Assembly: GCA_010015655.1 (NCBI GenBank)
Contig: ML976656.1
Span: forward strand, 2,018,503-2,048,920
DNA length: 30,418 nt
Reading direction: 5' to 3'
DNA from: Bimuria novae-zelandiae CBS 107.79
Taxonomy: Eukaryota > Ascomycota > Dothideomycetes > Pleosporales > Didymosphaeriaceae
Every line of letters begins with the position of its first letter. The stretch's first letter is position 1. Under the pieces are notes generated by a model, which ran no database searches, had not been told where the DNA came from, and saw nothing but the letters and a program-made list of their open reading frames with translations. Shown here in pieces: positions 1-9,748 of this stretch. Made by a program: the position numbers and the translations under genes.

Positions 1-1008
1 TGACGTCGATGCGCAGCAAGGTAAAATTCTAGGATAATTGAGCTCGCTGAGACGAGTAGATCGACGTACTCAACACCAAAAAATGTCACGATATGGTCGA
101 GATGCAAGGCACTGAGTAGATTGTTGCACATTTAGAGCAACAGAGCTCGCATCCAGATTCTGATACCTTGGCAGCCCACTATACCTCCTACGGTTACGTC
201 GCCACCTGCAGCTAGCAGCTAGGCTATCTATTAATTGCAAAACTCTACGGTACTACATTCAGACACTCGTAGACTTGTAGAACTGCGCTTGATGCAAGTG
301 AGCTTCGCTTCGAGGGATGACTGGCTGGGAGCTGGACTATTCTGAGCGCGGCAATGGCCAGCTTTTGAATGTGGATAAGATGGAGACGCGCATGCCTATT
401 GAATGTATTCGTCGGTGTGCGTGTTATCGTGGGCAGTGATGGTGCGAGGTGAGAAGAAGAGTGACGCGCTCAATTTGCGCTAGTCCAACTTCGGCAAGGG
501 CTTAAATCCCGTCATGTGACTGCCCATTTGCCCGGACTCTGTCCACCTACACCTGCATGCAGGAACTGAAGTAATGGGACGCGGACATCGGAAAGCTCGA
601 GATATTACAATGGAGCGGCCTTGAACAAGCGCTGTTGAGTTTCTAGTTTGTTAATGTCGTAGTCGAGTTGTAACACGGAAGGATGAGCGGTTGCAGGCGC
701 CCAGGTGCCCGCGTTCGCTGCACGTGACAGAACTCGCTTGGCACATGTTGGGAACGTGCGAACCACCGGACGTGAGCAGCACCACACATCGCTCCGAACT
801 CCCAGCAGCATGCTGAGGCCGCCTATATCGTCGCGCGCACGCCTCCACGTCGCCTCCTAATAGCGCTTCCTACATCACGCTTCCCCATATTGCAGCGCGA
901 GTGCCCGAGGCGCCTCCGAATCCTCACGCGCCGGCACCCCACACTTGTTTCTGCCTCCGCTGGCCCTAAACTCGCCCACGCGTTGTTTGCACCTGCACGT
1001 CCCTCACC
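1..1008. other. Intergenic region upstream of SPT20
   Basis: I see no convincing gene here. Short minus-strand reading frames around 605-848 have no recognisable motif and probably lie in the SPT20 promoter and 5' leader. The last 150 bases become C-rich, as is common in fungal 5' leaders, and lead into the ATG at 1009. Confidence 0.6.
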
Positions 1009-3807
1009 ATGTCGGCCGCACTCGCAGCCCGTCCGTCCCAGGCGCTCCGCCAGCGCCGCGAGTCCCAGCGCCCCAAGGCCGTAGCCAAGGCAATCATGGA
1101 CAACAGCGCACCCAAGGCAGAGGAAAGGCGCTATGTCACCACCCAGGAGGACATCCTGCGCAAGTTCCCCAATGTCGAGCCGTCGATGAGGATTTTCCTG
1201 TACCCGAGCCACTTCCGCATCAACGACTCCCAGGAAACGCTCGGGTACGCCTCGCCCATGAAGGAGCTCCTCGACCACGTCAGGAACAAGACGATTCCGC
1301 ACAACATGCTCGAGGAGCTCCATTTAACGGGAATTCGGTTCTATGACAACTGCCTCATCGTCCAGGTACACAACTTGCGCGGCGTTGGCATCAAGCCTAA
1401 ACACGACACAAACAGCTCCGCCGACGGCTTGGGCGCAGAGCCGTTTTCCGTTCACAACTACAACAGCTTCATCACACCGTCCCCACACGTTCCACACCCA
1501 TCGCTGAAGGCCAATGCTAAGCCGGGGCAAGCAGACGGGCAGCTTGCGAACTCCGAGTCGAAAGCGGACAAAGATGTGGACAAGGAGAATATGCCCGCGC
1601 CGGGTCAGCCATCCTCGCAGAAGCAGACGAGCAAGGAGAAGATTAGTACCGTGGTGCTCTTTCCGACTCCTCAGTCGCACTTTGCAGACCTGACGATACT
1701 GGCGAACACTCCTCAGCAGGACGCAGCCACCATGCGTCGCAATCAGGCGGTGGCGCGTGCTGCTGGCAATCCGCCGACCCCGTTGACAGCCGTTCCACCT
1801 ACGCCCAGTGCCCTAGCTGCTAGTCGGAGCCCCAAGAGACAGAAGACGGTTTTGGACGAGAACAACTTGTACGAGTTCGAAGCTGCCGTCTTCCATGAGA
1901 CCTGCCCAAAACTGTATCTTGAACCGACGAAGAGTCTCGAAGAAACGCTTGCTCTAATGGAGGCCCATACCCACCCCAACAACCAGAATTCCCCTCCTGC
2001 TCGCAAGACGCGGAAACGGACCACCGCTGAATTGGCTGCGGATGAAGCTGAGGCAGCGGACATGCAGCGTTATATGCTCGCAGGCGACGAATTCCAGGCC
2101 AGCAAGACCGCTACCGCAGCAGGTGGTGACGAGGGCCAGCATGCTGTTCGCGCGAGCGCCAATCAGCAGACTTTCTCGCGCTTCAAGACCCTTGCGGCCA
2201 TTAAAACAAATCACGAAGAAGCCGAGCGGAGGAAGAAGGAGGAGGAAGCGCGGCAGGCCCAAGCGAAGAGACAGGCCCAGATGGACGCGGAAGCCCAGAA
2301 GCGTCGCGAAATGGAGGCCAATGATCAGGCTGCTATGCTGCAGAAGAAGCAGGAGGCCATGCGCCAGCAACAGCAACAGCAACAGCAAGCCCTGGCCATG
2401 CAAATGGCGCAAGCTAATGCCCAGGTGTCGCAGCCGCCGCTCTCCGCGACTCAACCACAATTCTCCTCTCCCGTAGTGCGCCAGCAGACTCCCATGGCGA
2501 ATGCAGCATCACCGCTCATCCATCCGCATGCGACTCACCCAATGGGAGGCACACCGATGGCTGCTACGCCCTCGAACCAGGCCGCCGGTAGTCCTGCTCG
2601 ACCCGCTTCTGCCATATCGCATCACCCGAACGCAATGGCTCGTACAGCGAGCCAGCAGCAACATCAAAACTTGAGCCGCACTGGCACGCCCCACATTGCG
2701 CAGGGGACACCTGTCATGAACCAAGTCATGCCTGCTCGGAATATCTCGTCCACGCCAACACCGCGAATGAACAATCAGGGAAGCCCAAGTGGTCCTATAC
2801 CAGGAGGGACGCCAATGATGATGCCTCAGCAAAGCCAGAATATGACCCCTGAGCAAATTCAGTTCCTCCAGAGTCGTAACATGCAGATGCGGGCTGCTCA
2901 AGGTATGCAGCAGGCAAACCTATCTCCCAGTAACCCGCAACAGTTGCAGCAGCTAGCTTTCCAGCGTGCCAACATGCAGATCCAAGCGAACGGTGTCCCT
3001 CCAGGTCAAGACCCACAGCAGTACAGGCAAATGCTGGCACAACAGTACTACCGCCAATTGCAGCAGCAGCAGCAGCAGCATCAACAGCAAATGGCCGCGA
3101 ACATGTCTTCCCAGAATGGATCCCAGGCCGGAACTCCCAATGCTGGTGTAACGCAAATGGCTAATGGAAATTTGCAGTCACTCCGACAGCAGTACCACGC
3201 ACGCAAACAGCAGTTGATGAACAATTACGGGTCGAATATCCCACAACAACAAATGATGGTGCTTCGACAAATGGAGAGCGCCATCATGCAGAAAGAGCAG
3301 CAAGTTCGACAAGCGCAACAACACGCCATGGCGCAGTCAGGCCAGATGACCATGAACCAGGGGGTGCCCAATTCGATGAACATGCAGGGCGGCGGGAACC
3401 ATGGCGCCCAGATGCAGCAGTACCAACAAATGCTCCAGCAGCAGCGCGCTCAGCAACAACGGCAGAGCCAGATCTTGCAGATGCGGCAGCAGGCTGCGAT
3501 GCAGCAGGGCGGGCAAATGAATATGAACAACATGCCGGCGGGTTTCAACGTTAACAACATGAACATGGGGAATATGAATGGGATTCAAGGGATGCAGGGC
3601 ATGGGCCAGGGCAACATGGGCATGCAAGGCATGCAGGGAATGCAGGGCATGAATATGGGGAATATGAACGGCATGAATCAGGCGCAGATGCAGCAGATGA
3701 TGCTGATGCGACAGGCGCAAACGAGGGCTGCGATGCAACAGCAACAAGGGCAGCAGGGGCAACAGGGACAGCAGCAAGGTGGCGATATGAGCTGGAGCGG
3801 GGTTTGA
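1009..3807 (+). CDS. SPT20: SAGA complex subunit Spt20
   Basis: Single exon, 932 residues. Spt20 is a structural subunit of the SAGA histone acetyltransferase coactivator and acts in the nucleus in RNA polymerase II transcription. The Spt20 domain begins near residue 47 (EDILRKFPNVEPSMRIFLYP) and runs to about 124. A second conserved block near residues 283-360 includes PKLYLEPTKSLEETLALMEA. A charged, probably coiled-coil segment lies near 400-460 and ends in an eight-glutamine run. The C-terminal half is low-complexity Gln/Met/Asn-rich sequence with repeated GMQGM and GNMGMQG units (about 3570-3690), typical of fungal Spt20 tails. The start has a good context (caccATGtc) and lies just before the domain. 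The large minus-strand frames opposite it are products of the CAG-rich composition. Confidence 0.93.
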   Translation: MSAALAARPSQALRQRRESQRPKAVAKAIMDNSAPKAEERRYVTTQEDILRKFPNVEPSMRIFLYPSHFRINDSQETLGYASPMKELLDHVRNKTIPHNMLEELHLTGIRFYDNCLIVQVHNLRGVGIKPKHDTNSSADGLGAEPFSVHNYNSFITPSPHVPHPSLKANAKPGQADGQLANSESKADKDVDKENMPAPGQPSSQKQTSKEKISTVVLFPTPQSHFADLTILANTPQQDAATMRRNQAVARAAGNPPTPLTAVPPTPSALAASRSPKRQKTVLDENNLYEFEAAVFHETCPKLYLEPTKSLEETLALMEAHTHPNNQNSPPARKTRKRTTAELAADEAEAADMQRYMLAGDEFQASKTATAAGGDEGQHAVRASANQQTFSRFKTLAAIKTNHEEAERRKKEEEARQAQAKRQAQMDAEAQKRREMEANDQAAMLQKKQEAMRQQQQQQQQALAMQMAQANAQVSQPPLSATQPQFSSPVVRQQTPMANAASPLIHPHATHPMGGTPMAATPSNQAAGSPARPASAISHHPNAMARTASQQQHQNLSRTGTPHIAQGTPVMNQVMPARNISSTPTPRMNNQGSPSGPIPGGTPMMMPQQSQNMTPEQIQFLQSRNMQMRAAQGMQQANLSPSNPQQLQQLAFQRANMQIQANGVPPGQDPQQYRQMLAQQYYRQLQQQQQQHQQQMAANMSSQNGSQAGTPNAGVTQMANGNLQSLRQQYHARKQQLMNNYGSNIPQQQMMVLRQMESAIMQKEQQVRQAQQHAMAQSGQMTMNQGVPNSMNMQGGGNHGAQMQQYQQMLQQQRAQQQRQSQILQMRQQAAMQQGGQMNMNNMPAGFNVNNMNMGNMNGIQGMQGMGQGNMGMQGMQGMQGMNMGNMNGMNQAQMQQMMLMRQAQTRAAMQQQQGQQGQQGQQQGGDMSWSGV

Positions 3808-4298
3808 GCGATGCCTGTTTTAGAAGTGGGTACGATTGTGGAGTTGATTGTCCTTTCTGGCATTTTTATGTGCGTATTTGCACCGACTGTATGGATGGGG
3901 CATTTGGCGTTTGGGTCCACGCGGTTGATACCCCTTCTTCGATGGGCTTGGGTGGGAACAAGGTCGACACTGGCGTTGGGTGGTGTTTAGTGGTTTGGTG
4001 CGTCACTATATTTATGCGGTGGAAAAGGATATTCTTACAGCAATCGAGTACACTGCTCAGTCAAGGATCCCACAAGCAGTACTCTTATCGAACGAAAAGT
4101 CTGGACGTGTGCCGTAGAGAGCTGGATCAAGTAAATAAGACATGCCCTTCATCAATTCAAGCTCATTTGTGAATATACATAGATCGCCGCGCACATCTGG
4201 AAGCAAACTTGCCCAGATCCCACTTTCAATACAGGTCATGCAGCAGTATTTAATTAGAAGATGGCTCTCGCGTAAAGCTGAAAGCTGAAAGCTGGCTA
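3808..4298. other. SPT20 3' region up to the inverted-repeat element
   Basis: Non-coding as far as I can see. It holds the SPT20 3' untranslated region and ends in a short tandem repeat (AAAGCTG x3, 4274-4294) that nearly abuts the TA at the left end of the inverted-repeat element. Confidence 0.5.
4274..4294. repeat. AAAGCTG tandem repeat, three copies
   Basis: Three exact head-to-tail copies of the 7-base unit AAAGCTG are seen at 4274-4280, 4281-4287 and 4288-4294. They lie two bases outside the TA that flanks the left end of the 4299-4798 element. They are probably not part of the element, because nothing similar is seen outside the right end. Confidence 0.85.
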
Positions 4299-4670
4299 TC
4301 CCCCTGCATGGCCAAAATCTGCCGTACACGGGCCACATTGAAATGGCCAATCAGGAGAGCTGCCAAGTGAACACCAAATCTGTATTGTGATGTTAGCTAT
4401 TTCTGTTTACTAGCCAAAATACGCCTGTTTTGAAATCGCCAGCACCTGCAAACATACCAAAAGCTACTGGTACACTCAGCAATGACCCTGACTTTGTAAA
4501 ATACACCAAATACAGCAAATCTGACACTGAAAAGCCTAATTTGCCAGCAAATCCGCCACCCGATTGGAAACCTCTCAACATTACAGCGCTGTCAAACAAT
4601 CACATTAAAAGACACCTCCTAAAGCTCAATTATCAAGTAGTTTCATCGAAAAACCACAAGAAATCAAGCC

Positions 4671-4707
4671 TCTATACAAATCTACATACAAATCTACATA
4701 CAAATCT
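4671..4707. repeat. 12-base tandem repeat inside the inverted-repeat element
   Basis: The unit TCTACATACAAA is repeated twice exactly, with a diverged partial copy (TCTATACAAA) before and a truncated one after. It lies in the middle of the MITE-like element, next to its right arm. Confidence 0.8.
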
Positions 4708-4732
4708 GATCTCCTTTGGTGTTCGTCAGAAG

Positions 4733-4749
4733 TCGGAGCAAAGCTCCGA
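4733..4749. repeat. Short hairpin at the inner edge of the right inverted arm
   Basis: TCGGAGC (4733-4739), loop AAA, GCTCCGA (4743-4749) gives a perfect 7-bp stem with a 3-base loop. It overlaps the inner edge of the 38-base inverted match of the element and is not clearly preserved in the left arm (AGGAGAGCT). Confidence 0.7.
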
Positions 4750-5064
4750 TTGGCCATTTCAATGTGGCCCGTGTACGGCAGATTTGGTCATGCGGGGATA
4801 CAATACTACGGAGGATGGTAGCGTCGATGCCCGCCAGGGCAAGCACGAAGGCGGGGGCGGGGTAGCTAGCAGCTTCCCAAACACCCAACTATGACGTGAT
4901 TCTTCCTGCATGTTCTAGAAAGTAGAAGCAAACAAAAACACCAAACCACTGCACTTCACTTTTATAAAATCGCACTCTCCCCCACGCACACGCACAACGG
5001 TACTCACAGCTCCACTCCACAGCACACAGAATTTCCTACGACCACATACAAAACACCAGCAACC

Positions 5065-5733
5065 ATGTCCAACGCGCGCATCCCCACGTCCACGTCCGTC
5101 AGCGAATCGGCCGTTATCGAGGCCCCCTTCAGCGCCGTCTGGCACCTCCTCAAGCTGCACGACTTCGACAAGTTCTGGAGCAAGCTCGAGAAGAGCGAGG
5201 CGGTGGAGAGCGCGAGCCCGGAGACGGATGTTGTGAAGTGGACGTTCAAGGACGGGACGGTGTTGGATGTGAAGCAGGAAGAGCACTCGGTACGTCTTTC
5301 ATCTTCCCCCCTCTCTTTCTCTACCCTCACTTCAGCGGTGGTTCATTTTCAGAAGGGGTAGGGGTTGGGTTCGGGTTCAGGTTGGTATAGGAGGCCGTGT
5401 TGATCCTGGGTGATGCTAATGCAATGGGGTGGGGCATAGGCTATCGACCACTACATCACGTACTCGGTCATCTCGTCGCAGCCTGCGCTGAGCTACACGA
5501 GTGTTGTGAGCACGATCCGCGCGTATCCGGTTACGTCGGGGAAGCATGAGGGTCATACGTTTGTGACGTGGACGGGCAACTTTTCGAGCGATGCGGATGC
5601 CGGTATGTCACTTGCTTTACTTGCCGTGTGATTGATCGGACGGAGCTAATTTTTGTGTGCAGGAGTCATCGAGGACGCCAAGTTCAAGCGTCGCGAGGCT
5701 CTCGCTGACCTCGCTAAGGCCGCTGCTAAATAG
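5065..5733 (+). CDS. SRPBCC / Bet v1-fold (polyketide cyclase-dehydrase-like) protein
   Basis: Three exons by frame continuity: 5065-5289, 5440-5602 and 5663-5733, giving 152 residues. Intron 1 is GTACGT...CATAG with GATGCTAAT as a possible branch. Intron 2 is GTATGT...GTGCAG with GCTAAT. The N-terminus (SESAVIEAPFSAVWHLLKLHDFDKF) is the classic start of the START/Bet v1-like fold, whose hydrophobic cavity binds lipids or small ligands. The middle strand region (VVKWTFKDGTVLDVKQEEHS, then AIDHYITYSVISS) and the segment GHTFVTWTGNFSSDAD also fit. The family is usually about 140-160 residues, so the length is right. The protein ends in a helix rich in Ala and Lys (ALADLAKAAAK). The ligand cannot be told from sequence. 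The MITE-like element lies in its upstream region. Confidence 0.85.
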
Positions 5734-6226
5734 AGGGGCCGATGAAATGGGATGAAGTATGGGGAGATTGTCTGGTGTATGGTGGAAGATGGATACGAAC
5801 GGCATGATTTACAATGGAATGATTATGATGGGGTCGAGAGGTGGGCTACATTAGGCATGTATGAGCTACTTCGTGTATAAATGAATGCAGCATCGTGTTA
5901 CGAGAGCGAGTCCTGCGTGGCACCAGGGCACCAGGGTACCCAACACCAGACGACTATCATGTATCCGATTATCGCGCCATTGACTCTCGCGTCCGGCGGT
6001 GTCTGCCATCTGTACCTCGAATCCATTAATGTGCATGCACCGTGTTCATCAATCTCGGAAGTTCCACAGACGCTGTAGTATAACGCACCATCGAGCTCAA
6101 AATGTGCGCGCCAGAGCATCTACATGATGTGATACTCTTTATTTCCAGTAATGACTCATACTCTACTCTTCTCATACGCGCTCACCCTGCCACCTCCCCT
6201 CCACACCGCACTCCATACAAGCTCAC
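5734..6226. other. Convergent intergenic region between the SRPBCC gene and RAD4
   Basis: This holds the 3' regions of two convergent genes. A few short frames (for example near 5881-6078) have no motifs and I regard them as chance. Confidence 0.5.
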
Positions 6227-9200
6227 TCATACAGCTCTCCACTTCCCTCTCCCGCGCCCCCATTCCCTACCTCTTGCACCACCCTTCTGAGGACTCGCAT
6301 CCGTCTCGTCCCCACTCCCATGCGCGAAAAAGTGACTTTTCACCTGCGCCTCGCTCTTCCTGGCTGCCTTGCGCTTGGGTACTGATCTGCCCTCGGCAGG
6401 CTCCGCAGGGGTGTCTCTAGATGCAGATATGGGGCGCTTGGCACGCGGAGCTGGGGTGGAGCGAGAGAGGGTGTCTGATGCAGGGGTATCCGATAAAGGG
6501 TCGGAGAGGCTAGGATCGGCTGCTGTGTCGACGAGGGACTTGGTTTTGCGAGTTGAGGTTGACAGTCGCTTCGCTCGACCGCGCGCACGACCACGTGTTG
6601 AAGTGGTTCCGCGGGTGCGGCGGGTTGATGCGGGGATGAGGACTTCGTCGGAGGAGGCGGAGCCTGAGAGCTGGGTGGCTAGGCCGTTAGCTTTGTGAGG
6701 TTGAGGTTCAACGGTGGGATTCTGGTGTCGAGCGTGCATGGAGATGGGCGTTTGGTATGCGGTTTCTGCTGCGGCGGGGGCGTTGGAGTGAGGGGCGGCG
6801 TCGGGCATATCTTTGTCGTCAAGCATGAAGCCACCTGGTTGCGCCTCGTCCTCAGATGGCGGCTCGAAGCCACCTGCCATGCCCTGGTCTTCGTCTTTCG
6901 CATCATTATTTTCAGGAACGAAGCCTCCGCCTGCGCTGGGCTCGTCGCGCACAAATCCACCCTCAAAGTCGCCGTCGTAGTTGTGAAACGCATCCCACTC
7001 GGACTGCGGCCGCGGCCGCGGCTGCGACTTCGACTTGGTCGCCTTTGCTTTATTGGTCTCTTCTTTGTGCTTTTGCCAGACTTCTACCGCCGTGTTGCCA
7101 TGTACGCGACTCATACGCTCAACGATGCGCAGGCCATTCATGAATTTCCTCCACAAGCCTAGCACGAGCGCCTCCCTCTTGCCTTCCTCCTTCTTCACCC
7201 TTTCCGCGTCAGCCGCTTCCCACGCATCTATGACAATATCTTCATGCTCGACGGCGACCACGACACCCGTGAGGACAGGCACGGCGCGCTGTTTCTTGAA
7301 GTCAAATCCCGTGCAAGCTTCCGCGTAATTGATGCCGAGCTTCCTGCATATCTTCGCCGTGCCTTTGAGCGGGATGTGAATCGCGCCCTTGGGAACCATG
7401 GTCGGCACGTACACGTCGATGTTTCCAAATGCATTGCGCGGGATTTGGCCGTCGACGATGGGGTCTGGAACGATCCAGTCGGTCTGAGCTTCGGAATACA
7501 AGCCCTGCATCATCTTCTGGCCTTCGTCGCGTTCGCGCTCGGCAATCTCGCGCCTCCTCTGTACGGTCACGGCTTTCTGGGGTACGTATTTGAGGGGTTG
7601 CTCGCCTTCTTTTATTGCGCGGCCCTCCTTGTGCCATGATTCCACAGACCTGCAATCCACGACGTCTTTACGGTAGTACACAGGTTCGCTCTTCTCCTTG
7701 TCGCCTTTTCCCGTGGTGAAGTGCTTGCAAGGTCCCACACCGGGCTTGATCGCTTGGTGCTGGAGCAGATGCCGTTCCAACACGTACTTGGTGGAGTTCT
7801 TGTAGCCCTGGATCGTTTCCGGTGCGCCTTCATCCAGGGTTCTCGGTTTTGGCGCCTGCGCAGGGACGAGATCGCCTTCGTCTTCTACCTCATCCCAGGG
7901 CTTGCGGTGCACTTTCAGGCGCGTGTACGGCTTCAAAGCGTTCTCGAAGAAGTTCCATGGTCCCCAACCCTCAAGATGCCCCTCCCTGTCGTACACAGGA
8001 ACCTTCTCGGTAGGCATACGGAACCCCTTGGTTATGCCTGGCCAGCGACGGTTGTGGAGATAACGGTTGGTGATGTCTTTGGCGGTGAGGTCGGACGAGA
8101 ATGCCACCAGGTAGGCGAACACCTGATGGCATCTGTCTGCATTGGATTTAGTCGACTCGAACAAATGATATCTTTGGTCAGCGGGCGTGGCTACTGTGAT
8201 CTTGGGGATTACGGATATTGCAACTGGGGTGTGAGTGAGGTTCGAGATGGCTTCGGTCCAGTACGTCGGATATGGCAATATGCGTCCATAATAGCGATCC
8301 TGCCATTGCGGTGCGTTCTCCGGGTCTTTGCTCCCAGCTTCTTCCTCGTCGCCAGAGGGAACGGATATCACACTGCTGAGTTCTGAGTCTGAAAGATCGA
8401 TTGGGTCGTCTTTGCCGCCATTGGCTTTTGAGCTGCCCGCTTTATTTGGCGTAGACTTCGAGCCATTTGTCTGTGCAGTCGTGGTGTTCTTCCCAACGTT
8501 GCTCAAATCCTTTGGCTTGCCATCCTCGGCCTTTTGGAAACTAAAGCCTGCGGGTTGTAAGCTCACCACCATTCGAGCCTCAATTCCGAGAGCACGGATC
8601 AACGCCGTGAAGAGTTGCTGTCCGGCGTCCCTGCTACCCTGGCAGGTGCGCGCGAGTTCTCGGAAAGCGTCCAGGTTTTCCAAACGCTCGCCAAAAGTGT
8701 CGGTGTCCGAGGGGTGCTCCTCCCAAGCGCGTACTTCAGCGTTGACGGCGGCCGGAGACAGATAGCCACGCTTGCGTAACGAAGGCGAGGTGATCCTGTA
8801 TTTCGACTTCCAATATAATGCAAGATAGTTCAGTAACCGAGGCAACGGGTCGCCGGCAGACAGATTCGGCGTATTGGGCTCTGACCGTTCAGCAGTCGCC
8901 CCCCAGTCCCGGGCATTTCGGTCGCTGCTTGCCTTCTTTGACTTGTCATTTGACGGTCCAGCTTTTGTTGCAGCCTTCGCTTTTGTGCCCTTGCCCTTTG
9001 TGCCTTTTTGCGGGCTGTCGTACACCTCGACGCCCTTGGTGCCGCTCTGTACCCACAAGGCCTTCCCAATGTCTCGTGCGATCTTGTCGGTCCAACCACC
9101 TTCCACCACGCGCGAAGGCCCATCCGCAATGCCAGCATCTCGCCAGTATCGGTTGACCGCCTTCCAGCAACCCGCATTCAGATGCCCCAGCATAATCTTC

Positions 9201-9748
9201 TGCACCTCTTGATCGCATAGCCACCTGTTGCGTAGCGCATTGTGATACAGAAGGTACGTCACATGCATCATGTGTATCTCCCTCCGTCTCCGCTTGTCTT
9301 CCTTTGAGGGCCGCTTCTTGCGACTCTGGTCAAGGTAATTCGTCTCCGGTGGCGCATTCAGTGTGAAAGCCAGGTCACCCGAGATGACAGGCTCCCGCTC
9401 AGCTTCCGGATTATGCTTGGTATGGTGCTTCATGCCGAGGGCATCTTCCCACTCATCCTCTTCGCTTTCATCGTCCCTGTCGAAATCCTGCGCCTTCTGC
9501 TTGCCGTTGCGTAGCGGGACATCCTCGAACTCGTCTTCACTGCTTTCGGGCGAGGAAAGGTCGCTGTCGTCGTCGCCACCAATAAGCTCTTCCAACTGCT
9601 TCTTTTTCTGCGAGAGTGTGCGCGGTATTGTCGGTGGTGTCTCCAGGGCGGCTTCTTTGCGGCGAGCGTTCGCGGCCCGCTTTGGTGGCGGTTCTGGTTT
9701 TGGGGATTCGGATTGCAGTCGTTTTCGTGATATAGCAGGAGGCATCAT
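6227..9748 (-). CDS. RAD4: DNA damage recognition protein Rad4/XPC
   Basis: Single exon, 1173 residues. Rad4/XPC binds helix-distorting lesions with Rad23 and starts global-genome nucleotide excision repair in the nucleus. In order: a basic/acidic disordered N-terminus; the transglutaminase-like fold, with NYLALYWKSKYRI near residue 306, GIEARMVVSLQP near 395 and HQVFAYLVAFSSD with TAKDITNRYLHNRRW near 525-570; then the beta-hairpin domains, BHD1 from about 649 (YKNSTKYVLERHLLQ), BHD2 near 700 (VESWHKEGRAIKEGEQPLKYV) and BHD3 near 770-845 (IPRNAFGNIDVYVP, IHIPLKGTAKICRKLGINYAEA). The long tail after BHD3 is acidic then Arg/Gly-rich (GGARGREWGRGRGKWRAV) and probably disordered, making the protein longer than yeast Rad4 (754 residues). 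There are two adjacent Met codons at the start; I chose the first. Confidence 0.95.
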   Translation of the reverse strand: MMPPAISRKRLQSESPKPEPPPKRAANARRKEAALETPPTIPRTLSQKKKQLEELIGGDDDSDLSSPESSEDEFEDVPLRNGKQKAQDFDRDDESEEDEWEDALGMKHHTKHNPEAEREPVISGDLAFTLNAPPETNYLDQSRKKRPSKEDKRRRREIHMMHVTYLLYHNALRNRWLCDQEVQKIMLGHLNAGCWKAVNRYWRDAGIADGPSRVVEGGWTDKIARDIGKALWVQSGTKGVEVYDSPQKGTKGKGTKAKAATKAGPSNDKSKKASSDRNARDWGATAERSEPNTPNLSAGDPLPRLLNYLALYWKSKYRITSPSLRKRGYLSPAAVNAEVRAWEEHPSDTDTFGERLENLDAFRELARTCQGSRDAGQQLFTALIRALGIEARMVVSLQPAGFSFQKAEDGKPKDLSNVGKNTTTAQTNGSKSTPNKAGSSKANGGKDDPIDLSDSELSSVISVPSGDEEEAGSKDPENAPQWQDRYYGRILPYPTYWTEAISNLTHTPVAISVIPKITVATPADQRYHLFESTKSNADRCHQVFAYLVAFSSDLTAKDITNRYLHNRRWPGITKGFRMPTEKVPVYDREGHLEGWGPWNFFENALKPYTRLKVHRKPWDEVEDEGDLVPAQAPKPRTLDEGAPETIQGYKNSTKYVLERHLLQHQAIKPGVGPCKHFTTGKGDKEKSEPVYYRKDVVDCRSVESWHKEGRAIKEGEQPLKYVPQKAVTVQRRREIAERERDEGQKMMQGLYSEAQTDWIVPDPIVDGQIPRNAFGNIDVYVPTMVPKGAIHIPLKGTAKICRKLGINYAEACTGFDFKKQRAVPVLTGVVVAVEHEDIVIDAWEAADAERVKKEEGKREALVLGLWRKFMNGLRIVERMSRVHGNTAVEVWQKHKEETNKAKATKSKSQPRPRPQSEWDAFHNYDGDFEGGFVRDEPSAGGGFVPENNDAKDEDQGMAGGFEPPSEDEAQPGGFMLDDKDMPDAAPHSNAPAAAETAYQTPISMHARHQNPTVEPQPHKANGLATQLSGSASSDEVLIPASTRRTRGTTSTRGRARGRAKRLSTSTRKTKSLVDTAADPSLSDPLSDTPASDTLSRSTPAPRAKRPISASRDTPAEPAEGRSVPKRKAARKSEAQVKSHFFAHGSGDETDASPQKGGARGREWGRGRGKWRAV

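Larger units (their letters stand above)
4299..4798. mobile_element. MITE-like element with long terminal inverted repeats and TA flanks
   Basis: The left arm (4299 to about 4378) and right arm (about 4715 to 4798) are inverted copies. A 38-base core is a perfect inverted match: 4315-4352 pairs with 4748-4785. The outer ends read TCCCC(CT)GCATG on both sides with small indels, and a further inner match GAACACCAAA is at 4369-4378 and, inverted, at 4715-4724. Both ends are flanked by TA (4297-4298 and 4799-4800), which fits a TA target-site duplication as made by Tc1/mariner-like transposases. At about 500 bases with an AT-rich middle and no recognisable transposase, it looks non-autonomous. 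It sits about 270 bases upstream of the 5065 start codon. The superfamily is an inference from the TA flank only. Confidence 0.75.

Noticed and set aside
1954..3777. Several Leu/His-rich minus-strand frames
   Set aside because: They are shadows of the CAG- and ATG-rich coding sequence of SPT20.
4430..4894. 154-codon plus-strand frame crossing the inverted-repeat element
   Set aside because: It runs through the right arm of the element and out into the flank, and has no transposase motif such as DDE/D.
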